Shown here: positions 43,985-53,300 of the stretch, in pieces | Layout: the number at the start of each line of letters is the position of its first letter | How positions within the stretch are numbered: position 1 is the first letter of the stretch | Source: CAVRUH01 sp963822595 | GTDB taxonomy: Bacteria > Chlamydiota > Chlamydiia > Chlamydiales > Waddliaceae | Reading direction: 5' to 3' | DNA: 64,000 nt | NCBI GenBank assembly: GCA_963822595.1 | Contig: CAWGIG010000003.1 | Span: forward strand, 434,001-498,000 | Translations under genes and position numbers: made by a program | The notes under the pieces: model-generated | What the model saw: only the letters and a program-made list of their open reading frames with translations | Database searches by the model: none | Told to the model about the DNA's origin: nothing

Positions 43985-46900
43985 ATGAGTTTTATTAGGG
44001 CGACAAAGTGTTATAATCAACACGACTTTATGGCAATTCTGAATGAAATTGATAGAGCTCTCTCAATTTCATACGTAGATAAGTCCGCTTTTGATCGGAT
44101 TTCAAAATTTTTTGATGATAACATTCAATATATCGTGAATAACAAGGCTGCTACTATTCAACTTTATTCGATTACAGCTTGTGTTATAAGAATCTCCATA
44201 GATGATCCGTTAATCAGTAAAGTGCAACAGCTATTCCCTGGGTATAATAAAGAGGATATTGAATCTTTCCATTCCTTTTTGAAAGACAATGCAAAAAATT
44301 TCACTAAATCACTTGCAGATTGGATCAATATCATGCAAATTCCCCTATCTACTCTAAATCTCTCGACACAACAGTTATACAACCTCATTCCCTACCTAAA
44401 ATATATAGATCTTTGCAATCTTGATTTTTCAAAATATAAATTACAGGGTTTTAATTTCGAATTAGATGAAAAAAATTTTAGATTGAAGGTCTCTGATGAA
44501 GAGACTTTATTCAATATCGCAAAACACATTACTCTTCAAACGCATAAATATTGTTCACCCGAAATGATAAAAAACTTAGGGATGAAAAATAAGACCCACT
44601 TATTCGAAATAGCGAAGCTCTATGTATCGCGCCGTCATGATCATATATTCCAATGTATCAAAGACTGGGGGATTGATGATAAGACACACTTATTCAAGAT
44701 CGCCAAGCTACATGCCAAGAAGAAAGATGCGAGAACAGCCGAATCTATCAAAAAATTTGGGATTGAAGATAAAGCGCACTTATTAGAAATCGCCATGATT
44801 TGCGTTCAACAGGATTGCTGGGTAACAGCCAACCACATCCAGGACTTCAGAATCGAAGATCAGACCCACTTATATGAGATCGCCAAGCTCTGCGCTCAGA
44901 AGGATGGCCATGCGACAGCTAAATTTTTTAAGAACTTCGGGATCGAAGATAAGATACAATCATATGAAATCGCAAAACTCTGCGCTCAGCAAAGTTGTGG
45001 AGGGACAGCTGAATTTATCCGAAACTTCGGAATCGAAGATAAGAAACACTTGCATGAGATCGTCATGATCTGCGCTAAGAAGAGTAGTGGGTGCACAGCC
45101 GAGTATATCAATAACTTTGGAATTGAAGATCAGACATATTTATATGAGATCGCCATGATCTGCGCCCAGAGTAACGACTGGAGGTCAACAGCTGAACATA
45201 TCCAAAACTTCAGAATTGTAGATAAGACTCAGTTATATGAGATCGCCAAGCTATGTGCCCGGATGAAAGGATGGTCAACTGCCCAACATATTAAAAACTT
45301 TGGTATCGACGATAAGGCACACTTATTTGAGATCGCCATGCTCTGCGCTCAGAAGCATCCGCGTGCAACAGTAGAAAATATCAAAAACTTTGGCATTGAC
45401 GATAAGACACACTTATTCGAGCTCGCCAAGCTTTGCATCGAAAATGACATGCTTAAAACACTTGAAAACATCAAAAACTTGGGTATCGAAGATAAGTCAC
45501 ATTTATATGAGATCGTCAAGCTATGCGCTCAACAGAATGGAGAGGGAACGGCTGAACATATCAAACAATTCGGGGTTGAAGATAAGGCGCACTTATTCGA
45601 AATCGCTAAGCTCTGTGCTCAACAGAATGGCGAGAAGACAGCCAGATATATCAGGAACTTCGGAATTGAAGATAATATTCACTTATACAAGATCGCGAAG
45701 CTCTGTTCTAGGCAAAGTGAAGGAACCGCCGAACATATCAAAAACTTTCGAATTGAAAATAAGATACATTTATACAAGATCGCCAAACTCTGTGCGCAGA
45801 AAAATGGCAATACAGCCATCTATATCAAAAACTTTGGTATCGAGGATAAGACACACTTATTCGAGCTCGCCAAGATCTGCGCTAAAGATGCTGGTGGACA
45901 TGTAATCGTCGACTATATCGACAAATTCGGAATCGACGATAAAATGCAATTATTTGAAATTGCAAAGATCGGCGCTACTAACTTATATTCCGCGACAACA
46001 TATCTCAGAAAATTCAAGATCGACGACCCACAACAGCGATGGGAAGTATTTCTAGAATACTTTAATGGAAAAAATGAAGCCCTTCATAGTATTTCCTATT
46101 TTTATCCTCTGCCGGATGGTGTGGGAAAGAATCCGATCCTTCTTGCAGGATTACTTCATAACATCCTCAACAAAAGGGAAGCAAATCGAGATGAATTTTT
46201 TATCCGAGTAAAAAGTTTGATTGACGAGCTCCCTTGTTCGATCAAAAATAAGCTTAAATTGGTGGAAATTAGCGATAAAATTGCCAACTTAGACATTTAT
46301 ATACAGAATGAGGCCGCGGTATGGTTTCTGAAGTGTTTATTTTTAAGCATTCAGATGAAACAAGAAGATCTCGACTGGATGTTGACAAGTAAATTATGGG
46401 ATGAGCTCGCTAAGCTGCGCGAGCCACGTCTTAGATCCCTTTTAACTCCAGGTCTTTTTGAATTGAGTAAAAGTGATAGGTATGTGCCTATGGGGACCCA
46501 TGGGTTGCCGTTAATAGCAATTCCATTTTTTCAGCTACAAAAACAAGGTGTGAGCGAAAATAAGCTCAAGAAAATAGCCAAAATTCTGAAGCAAGGACAG
46601 AATAAAGGTAACAACAACCCTTTAAAGAATGTAGTTATAGTGCAGACAATTCTTCACACAGCCCACTTACTCGCCTCTACAAATTCCCTATCTCTAAAAG
46701 AAAAGATTCGTGGAATGGATAAAATCCTTTTTAAACAAGACGAGTCTGAAGAAACGGATGCGATCTCTGTCTTGAAGAAGATTAAAGCTGTAAGATGCCT
46801 TTTGCAAATGCGTAATAGAGAATGGACAAAGCCACACAATAATCCTCTCTCCGAATTTCTCGCCTCGTTCCAGAGACTCATCCCTGTCGATTACGAAGGC

Positions 46901-48010
46901 GATATTTCAGAACGCTACGATGAGATCTTTGGACCAAGTCGGAATCCTTATGGATTAATTACATATGCCGCCGGTCTTAAAACGCTTAATGAACCTAAGC
47001 TGATGAAATGCCTTGGGGAATATGTTAGCGCTGTCTTTAAAGGAACATTTAAGGAAAAGCGGTACGAGACCACTAACAACCCGCATCTCAAAAAACTTTC
47101 AGAATCCCATGCTGATTTACTTCAACAGTGGAAAGAAGACTTCAAGCCTTTGGAGATTTCACTAGAAGGAGAAATAAAAGAAGTGTTTGATCCAAGGGAA
47201 TGGATCAAGACCAAGCTAATCACTGACAGACACCTTCGTGAAACACCTATACCCTTTATTGAGGATTATTTTAAAGCAAACACAGCTGAAGAAAGAGATC
47301 TTGTTTCCAAAAAACTCACGGAAAAATTAGAAAAGAAGCGAAAGAAATTAACTTTGACCACACTAAAGCTGCAACAAGCCTGTATCGCCTTTGCAGAATC
47401 GCAACCTGACAACATCATTCCCCTTCTTGAAGTGATGCAGGTATCTTTACAAGATCGAGAGGCCAATTTTACAACAACAGAATTTGCCCATGAAGTAACA
47501 AGAATGCTTCAGAGCCTTAAAAACCCAAAGGTGGCATCCTCTAACCTTAAAATCGGCATCACCGATGATCCGATCGATTTGCTTCTTTGCGGCACCGACG
47601 TCATTGGTAGTTGCCAGAGAATTGACGGATGTCCAGGTACAAATAAGGCATTGCTCGGATATATCCTGGATGGAAAAAACCGTCTATTGGCGATCAAAGA
47701 TAGTAAGGGAAAAATTGTGGCTCGCTGTATTATACGCCTCTTATGGGACGGCGAGCGCCCCGTTATTTATCGGGAGCGTTTTTATGTTAACAACAGTGAC
47801 GCAAGAATGACAAACGCACTGAATGATTTCGCAAAGAAGTTAGCAAAAACGCTAAAAACCCCGTTGACATGTAGCGACGAAGGCACTTCGTACGGAAGGC
47901 CTCTTAGGTCATTTGGGGGTCCTGTTCTTTATGAATACTGCGATGGTATGGGGGGCACCCAAAGTTTTGGTATATATACAATTCAAGACGTAAGGCTTAT
48001 TCCAACTTAA
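43985..48010 (+). CDS. R3: giant tandem 30-residue-repeat protein
   Basis: A 1,341-residue member of the R family, more diverged from R1 and R2 than these are from each other. It starts MSFIRATKCYNQHDFMAIL, has a leucine-rich turn YIDLCNLDFSKYKL near 140-155, about 17 repeats (44501-46030), and a ~660-residue C-terminal region with SRNPYGLITYAAGLKTLNEP, DDPIDLLLCGTDVIGSCQR and NKALLGYILDGK. No signal peptide or membrane helix. Its stop precedes a long palindrome that separates it from the converging GNAT genes. Function unknown. Confidence 0.88.
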   Translation: MSFIRATKCYNQHDFMAILNEIDRALSISYVDKSAFDRISKFFDDNIQYIVNNKAATIQLYSITACVIRISIDDPLISKVQQLFPGYNKEDIESFHSFLKDNAKNFTKSLADWINIMQIPLSTLNLSTQQLYNLIPYLKYIDLCNLDFSKYKLQGFNFELDEKNFRLKVSDEETLFNIAKHITLQTHKYCSPEMIKNLGMKNKTHLFEIAKLYVSRRHDHIFQCIKDWGIDDKTHLFKIAKLHAKKKDARTAESIKKFGIEDKAHLLEIAMICVQQDCWVTANHIQDFRIEDQTHLYEIAKLCAQKDGHATAKFFKNFGIEDKIQSYEIAKLCAQQSCGGTAEFIRNFGIEDKKHLHEIVMICAKKSSGCTAEYINNFGIEDQTYLYEIAMICAQSNDWRSTAEHIQNFRIVDKTQLYEIAKLCARMKGWSTAQHIKNFGIDDKAHLFEIAMLCAQKHPRATVENIKNFGIDDKTHLFELAKLCIENDMLKTLENIKNLGIEDKSHLYEIVKLCAQQNGEGTAEHIKQFGVEDKAHLFEIAKLCAQQNGEKTARYIRNFGIEDNIHLYKIAKLCSRQSEGTAEHIKNFRIENKIHLYKIAKLCAQKNGNTAIYIKNFGIEDKTHLFELAKICAKDAGGHVIVDYIDKFGIDDKMQLFEIAKIGATNLYSATTYLRKFKIDDPQQRWEVFLEYFNGKNEALHSISYFYPLPDGVGKNPILLAGLLHNILNKREANRDEFFIRVKSLIDELPCSIKNKLKLVEISDKIANLDIYIQNEAAVWFLKCLFLSIQMKQEDLDWMLTSKLWDELAKLREPRLRSLLTPGLFELSKSDRYVPMGTHGLPLIAIPFFQLQKQGVSENKLKKIAKILKQGQNKGNNNPLKNVVIVQTILHTAHLLASTNSLSLKEKIRGMDKILFKQDESEETDAISVLKKIKAVRCLLQMRNREWTKPHNNPLSEFLASFQRLIPVDYEGDISERYDEIFGPSRNPYGLITYAAGLKTLNEPKLMKCLGEYVSAVFKGTFKEKRYETTNNPHLKKLSESHADLLQQWKEDFKPLEISLEGEIKEVFDPREWIKTKLITDRHLRETPIPFIEDYFKANTAEERDLVSKKLTEKLEKKRKKLTLTTLKLQQACIAFAESQPDNIIPLLEVMQVSLQDREANFTTTEFAHEVTRMLQSLKNPKVASSNLKIGITDDPIDLLLCGTDVIGSCQRIDGCPGTNKALLGYILDGKNRLLAIKDSKGKIVARCIIRLLWDGERPVIYRERFYVNNSDARMTNALNDFAKKLAKTLKTPLTCSDEGTSYGRPLRSFGGPVLYEYCDGMGGTQSFGIYTIQDVRLIPT
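44501..46030 (+). repeat. R3 array: about 17 units of the 90-bp repeat
   Basis: 1,530 bp (17.0 units, with small compensating indels). Units are less uniform than in R4; several begin the second helix with extra residues (for example NDWRSTAEHIQNF). Confidence 0.88.
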
Positions 48011-48029
48011 GGAGTCTCGAGGTGAGGAC

Positions 48030-48366
48030 ACGTCATACTTTACCACACATCTTTTCTTCAATCTAATCAGTCGCTCTTCGCGATGCGCTCCGAGCTCTGA
48101 AACAACATGTAATTTACCCACCGTTCCGATGCGTCACGGTGGGCTTTAACGGGTCCGTCCTTCGCGATGCGCTCCGGACTCAGGAGTAGTTAAAAAGATT
48201 TCATGAGTCCGGAGCGCATCGCGAAGGACGTACCCATTAGAGCCCACCGTGACGCATCGGAACGGTGGGTAGATTAAATAATCTTTCAGAGCTCGGAGCG
48301 CATCGCGAAGAGCGACTGATTAGATTGAAGAAAAGATGCGTGGTAAAGTATGGAGGACACGTCGAG
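48030..48366. repeat. Long near-perfect palindrome between convergent genes
   Basis: Arms of roughly 150 bp run from ACACGTCATACTTTACCACA to the centre at 48183-48202 and back to the near complement ending at 48366. Inner landmarks are CCCACCGTTCCGATGCGTCA and TCCTTCGCGATGCGCTCCGG with their complements. The arms contain smaller repeats (TTCGCGATGCGCTCCG twice per arm). It separates the R3 stop from the GNAT stop; a bidirectional terminator or a MITE-like element are both possible. Confidence 0.88.
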
Positions 48367-48379
48367 CTACAAATAAATT

Positions 48380-48910
48380 TTATCCGTGCAACAAAGTATA
48401 TTCAAAGTGTGTTTTTAGTTGGCCATTTGTATAATGACCTACATCACTTCTTTCCATGTAAATGCTTTCTGAAGCAAAACGTTCGTAAAACTTTAATTTC
48501 CCTGGTTCATCCCCTTCAGTCTCTAGTCTGATAGTACTCATATTGGAATTAAAGAAAGCTTCTTCAAAAATTTTACCCATGATTGCCGTTCCAACGCCTT
48601 TTGATTGATGAGTCAATCTTACCGCTAATTGCGCAAGATACCAACCATTATGACGGTCAGCATCGGGACGTAATATCGCATAACCGAGCAATTCCCTTGT
48701 ATGTTGGTCTATAACAAATACTTTTGGATCGCAAGCATTATTGAGTCGTCTTTTTGCAATGCTATAATCACTGTTCCACTGAGACTCGTCTACAATCCAA
48801 CCCACAGATTTTTGCACTTCTTTTATAGCTGGAAGAAAAACGGATGTTTCCTCATCAGTCAATTGTCTTGGCAAAAACATTATTTCATAATCTAAATTCG
48901 TACCTATCAT
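48380..48910 (-). CDS. GNAT-family N-acetyltransferase
   Basis: A 176-residue single-domain acetyltransferase. Acetyl-CoA-binding motif A is LAVRLTHQSKGVGTAIM (Q-x-x-G-x-G/A form, here QSKGVGTA), preceded by LLGYAILRP (motif D/A strand) and followed by STIRLETEGDEPGKLKFYER (motif B). Family-level assignment is firm, the acceptor unknown. It is homologous along its length to the C-terminal half of the adjacent upstream 401-residue gene, so the pair arose by duplication. It lies 28 bp downstream of it on the same strand; likely cotranscribed. Confidence 0.87.
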   Translation of the reverse strand: MIGTNLDYEIMFLPRQLTDEETSVFLPAIKEVQKSVGWIVDESQWNSDYSIAKRRLNNACDPKVFVIDQHTRELLGYAILRPDADRHNGWYLAQLAVRLTHQSKGVGTAIMGKIFEEAFFNSNMSTIRLETEGDEPGKLKFYERFASESIYMERSDVGHYTNGQLKTHFEYTLLHG

Positions 48911-48938
48911 AATTTTTCCTTATTTTAAAAATATTTTT

Positions 48939-50144
48939 TTACCAGGTATAATTGAATCGTATTTTTGGGACGCCGCTGCTCTTGTAATGCCCATTATTTT
49001 CCGCTTTCACGGAAATAGGACCCTCAGCCACAGTTGCATAAAAATCCAATTTCTTTTGATCATTTCCCTCTGTTTCTAGAGTGATACAACGAACCTTGTT
49101 ATTGATCGCTTCCTCAAAGACCTTTTGCATGATCAAGGCATCAATTCCATGCCCTTTCTTAAGCGAAGGTCTGACTAGGATCTGGGAGATCCTCCAAGTT
49201 TTCAAACCGTTATTTTCCGGGACGATGATAGCATAACCTAGCAAATCTCCTTCACCCGACTTACGGTTTACAACAGAAATTATTTTATTATTAGCTTCAT
49301 TTAACCGTCTTGAAGCGATAGTTAAATCAGTGTCAAGCCATCCATTCAATCGTTGGACACCTCGGATACCTTGCAGAAGAACTCTTTTTTGTTCAGATGT
49401 CAAATTCTCATCAAAGTTAATCTCATAATTGGTTTTAATTCTTTTAGCATGAAGATCTCGACCTTTGGATTGCAATGAAACATCATTCGATGATTGCAAA
49501 ACATTTTTGAGTAATTCTTCTAGAGGTCCTACAATGGATTCTTCATCAGGAGCATGAGGTTTAAAAAGAAATTCCATGACGTCTATGAATTGCTCTTCAT
49601 CCTCGAGCTTAAGGATTAAATTAGCCGATAAATGCGCATTGGTATCGACGGGAAGTTTAAAAATATTGCACATTAAGAGATTGATTTTTACGGCTGTTAA
49701 CCAATGATCGCATTCGATTGCAATGCTATACTTATGTGGGGGTTGATTGGGGGCATTTAGAATTTTAAACGTCATTACCTGAATTTCGGATCCACCGGAT
49801 TGGACGGCAACTTCCGTAGGGCTTGCTGCCCGCAAAGTAAAGCTCGCAGGGCAAATGGCATATTCTGCAGCAACGTATTCTATAGGTTGGGATTGTTCAT
49901 TTACTTTAAAGTCAAAATTCATCATCCCGGTATTTCTTCGAAGGGCGTCTGCTAAAGCGACAAAAGCTGTATCTCTAGATAATTGAGAAATAGCCTCATA
50001 TACGGGGCAATGATACTGAGGTCCTTGGGCATAGCGTGGCCGGCCAACACATGGAGGAAGCTCCCCATTGCCCACACCCCCATGACCTTGGATGAAAGTT
50101 AATAAATTTTCTACGCTATTTCCATCATAATTAACTGGTTCCAT
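48939..50144 (-). CDS. Two-part protein: unknown N-terminal domain fused to a GNAT acetyltransferase
   Basis: A 401-residue protein. Residues ~240-400 are a GNAT domain (LLGYAIIVP, ILVRPSLKKGHGIDALIM, ITLETEGNDQKKLDFY) paralogous to the neighbouring 176-residue enzyme, including the shared RRLNxAxN segment. Residues 1-230 belong to no family I can name. They contain HGGVGNGELPPCVGRPRYAQ near the start, which could be a flexible or substrate-like loop, then alternating strands and helices. There is no signal peptide. The gene is divergent from R4, with a perfect palindrome in between. Possibly an effector whose N-terminal domain picks the acetylation target (inference). Confidence 0.78.
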   Translation of the reverse strand: MEPVNYDGNSVENLLTFIQGHGGVGNGELPPCVGRPRYAQGPQYHCPVYEAISQLSRDTAFVALADALRRNTGMMNFDFKVNEQSQPIEYVAAEYAICPASFTLRAASPTEVAVQSGGSEIQVMTFKILNAPNQPPHKYSIAIECDHWLTAVKINLLMCNIFKLPVDTNAHLSANLILKLEDEEQFIDVMEFLFKPHAPDEESIVGPLEELLKNVLQSSNDVSLQSKGRDLHAKRIKTNYEINFDENLTSEQKRVLLQGIRGVQRLNGWLDTDLTIASRRLNEANNKIISVVNRKSGEGDLLGYAIIVPENNGLKTWRISQILVRPSLKKGHGIDALIMQKVFEEAINNKVRCITLETEGNDQKKLDFYATVAEGPISVKAENNGHYKSSGVPKIRFNYTW

Positions 50145-50249
50145 AATTTGATTCTCCTTAAACTTTTTTAAGGAAAATCATAACAAAAAATCTTATTTTT
50201 TACAATAGTTATTTCACATTAATAATGTTTTAAAATACCCTTATAGGCC

Positions 50250-50291
50250 GAACTCTGGAGTGAATCGATAAATCGATTCACTCCAGAGTTC
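50250..50291. promoter_or_regulatory. Perfect 42-bp palindrome upstream of R4
   Basis: Two 20-nt arms (GAACTCTGGAGTGAATCGAT and its exact complement) around an AA centre. It lies upstream of both divergent genes, 30 bp before the R4 TATAAT box, so it is not a terminator for either. A dimeric-regulator operator or a relic of a mobile repeat are the likely options. Confidence 0.7.
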
Positions 50292-50320
50292 ATTTTGTTG
50301 TAATTTATCAATTATCAATA

Positions 50321-50326
50321 TATAAT
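50321..50326 (+). promoter_or_regulatory. Probable -10 box of R4
   Basis: TATAAT exactly 25 nt before ATG 50352, the same spacing as in R1 and R2, which supports 50352 over ATG 50346 as the start. Confidence 0.55.
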
Positions 50327-50351
50327 TTTCCAGAAATCAGGTTTAATGTTT

Positions 50352-53300
50352 ATGCAATTTTTAACTTTTTCACAGTTTTTTAAACAAGAAGAGTTCTCGG
50401 AACAGTTATCACAAGTTGAAAAAAATCTTGCCACACCCGGAAAAGTAAAGAAGACCCATTTAGATCAATTTACGGAATTTTTCGAAAATAGCTTCGACCA
50501 TTTCAAGAAAGAAACAAACCTGTGCGTTCGCCTCTATTCGATCGCAGCACAGGTCAGAAAGATTTCTTCAAATGATCCGTTAATCAGCAAGCTGCAGAAT
50601 TTTGTACGGGATCTTCTCCCTGTGAATCATAAAGAGAAAGCAAACTCCATTCAATCGCTTGCGGATTGGATAAATCTGATGGAAATCCCATTATCCTCGC
50701 TGGATCTTTCTCCGGAAGAGCTTTACGAACTGATTCCCAAACTGAATTATATTGATCTTTGTAATGTGGACTTTTCAAAATACGATATAAAAAAATTCAA
50801 GTTTCCCTATCAAAATTTCACGTTAAAAACCTCCGATGAAGAAACTCGTTTCACTATCGCCAAGTCCTGCGCACACCAAGAGGGCCGAAGCACTTCCAAA
50901 AATATCAAAAACTTTGGGGTTCAGGATAAAGCCCATTTGTTTGAGATTGCTAAGCTTTGCGCGCTTGACAATGGTTTAGGAACTGCCAAACATATTAAAA
51001 ATTTCGATATCGAGGACAAAACACATTTATATGAGATTGCCAAGCTCTGCGCTATCATGCATGGCAGTGGAACCGCATTAAATATCAAAAACTTCGGGAT
51101 TGAAGATAAAACACATTTGTACGAGATAGCTAAGAAATGCGCTCTATTACAAGGTTGCGAGACTGCCAAACATATCAAAAACTTCGGAATCGAGGATAAA
51201 ACCCACTTATACGAGATCGCTAAGGTCTGTGCCCAGCAGGACGGCAGTGGAATAGCCTCCCTTATCAAAAACTTCGGAATCGAAGATAAAACGCACTTAT
51301 ATGAAATTGCGAAGTTATGCGCCCAACAGAATGGCGGGGGTACAGCAGAAAACATCCAAAACTTTGGAATTGAAGATGACACACAACTCTTTCAGATTGC
51401 CAAATATTGCGCTGCGCAGGACGGTGGTGAAACAGCAGCACATATCAAGAATTTCGGGATTAAACAACAAAAATACCTCTATGAAATTGCTGAGATTTGC
51501 GCACAAAAGAATGGCCGTGAAACAGCCGCAAATATCGTAAACTTCGGAATTGAAAATAAAAGGCAATTATTCCAAATCGCTAGGCTTTGCGCGGATCAAA
51601 GTGGCGGCGGAACAGCAGCCCATATCAAAAACTTCCGAATTAAAGATAATACACAATTAGTCGAGATCGCCAAGCTATGCGCTCTTCAGGAAGGTGGTGG
51701 AACTGCAGCGAATATCAAAAACTTCGGAATAAAAAATAAGATCCAATTATCTGTGATCGCCAAACTTTGCGCTTGGCAAAATCCCGGTGGCACCGCAGAA
51801 TATTTCAAAAACTTCGAGATCGAAGACAAGAAAGAAATATATGAAATCGCTCGAATCTGCGCTTGGCACGGTGGGGGCGGAACAGCTGCACATATCAAAA
51901 ACTTCGGAATTAAGAGTAAGATACATCTGTATGAGATCGCTAAGCACTGCGCCGGGCAAAGCGGCGGTGGCACAGCTGCACACATCAAAAACTTCGGAAT
52001 CGCAGTTGAGACGCAGCTATATGAAATCGCTAAGCTCTGTGCAAATCAGGATGGAGGTGGAACATCCACCCATATCAAAAACTTCGGGCTGCAAGATAAG
52101 ACGCAATTATTCGAAATAGCCAAACTCTGTGCTCACAATTTTGGGGGTGCAACAGCCGCAAATATCAAAAACTTCGGGATTGAGGACCAGGTACAGTTAT
52201 TCAACATAGCCAAGTGCTGCGCTTTCCAAAATGGGGGTGGAGCGGCCATTTATATTGAGAACTTCGGCATCAAAGATAAAACACAATTGTTTGAGATCGC
52301 TCGAATCTGCGCCAAACAGAATGGCGGTGTAACTGCTGTAAATATCAAAAAGTTCGGGATCGAAGACAAAACACAACTCTACAAAATCGCCAAGCTCTGC
52401 GCACAATGGAATGGCAGCAAAACAGCAGAATATATTCGAAACTTCGGTATCGAAGACACGACGCACCTCTACAAAATCGCCAAACTTTGCTCTTTGGAAA
52501 ATGGTGGTAATACAGCTATCCACATTAAGAACTTCCGCATCAAGAATGAAAAATGGTTATATAAGCTCGCCTCGATCTGTGCCAACGATGATGGTGGTAA
52601 AACAGCCATCTATATCAAAAACTTCATGATCGAAAATAAAAAACACTTATACAAGATTGCGTTGCTCTGCGCTAATCAACAACGTTGGGGGACAGCTGCA
52701 AATATCCAAAACTTTGGAATCGAAGATAAAGGACATTTATATGAGATTGCCAAAATCTGTGCTTTGAGAGATAGCATTGGAACAGCCTCAAACATCAAAA
52801 AGTTTGGGTTTGAAAATAAGAATCACTTATACGAACTCGCCATGATTTGCGTAGAACAAAATAGCGGTATCGTCATTTGTAATATCGAAAAATTCGGCAT
52901 CGAAGATAAGACACATTTATACGAGATCGCCAAAGTCTGTGTTTCGAGGTGTAGCAGTTTACTGGCTTGTTACATCCAAAATTTCGGCATCGAAGATAAG
53001 GCACACTTATACGAGATCGCGAAGATGTGTGCTAAGCAAGGTAGCGCAACAGCCGCGAACATCGGAAAATTCGGCATCGAAGATAAAGCACAATTGCTAA
53101 AGATCGCCAAGCTTTGTGCGGAACATGATGGCAGTAGAATAGCCGAAAACATCAGAAACTTCGGCATCGAAGATAAGAAACAATTGTACAAGATTGCCAA
53201 GGTGTGCGCTCAGCATGATGGGGTTGGAACAGCCACACATATAAAGAACTTCGGGATCGAGGATAAAAGACACTTATACAAGCTCGCTAGGCTCTGCGCG

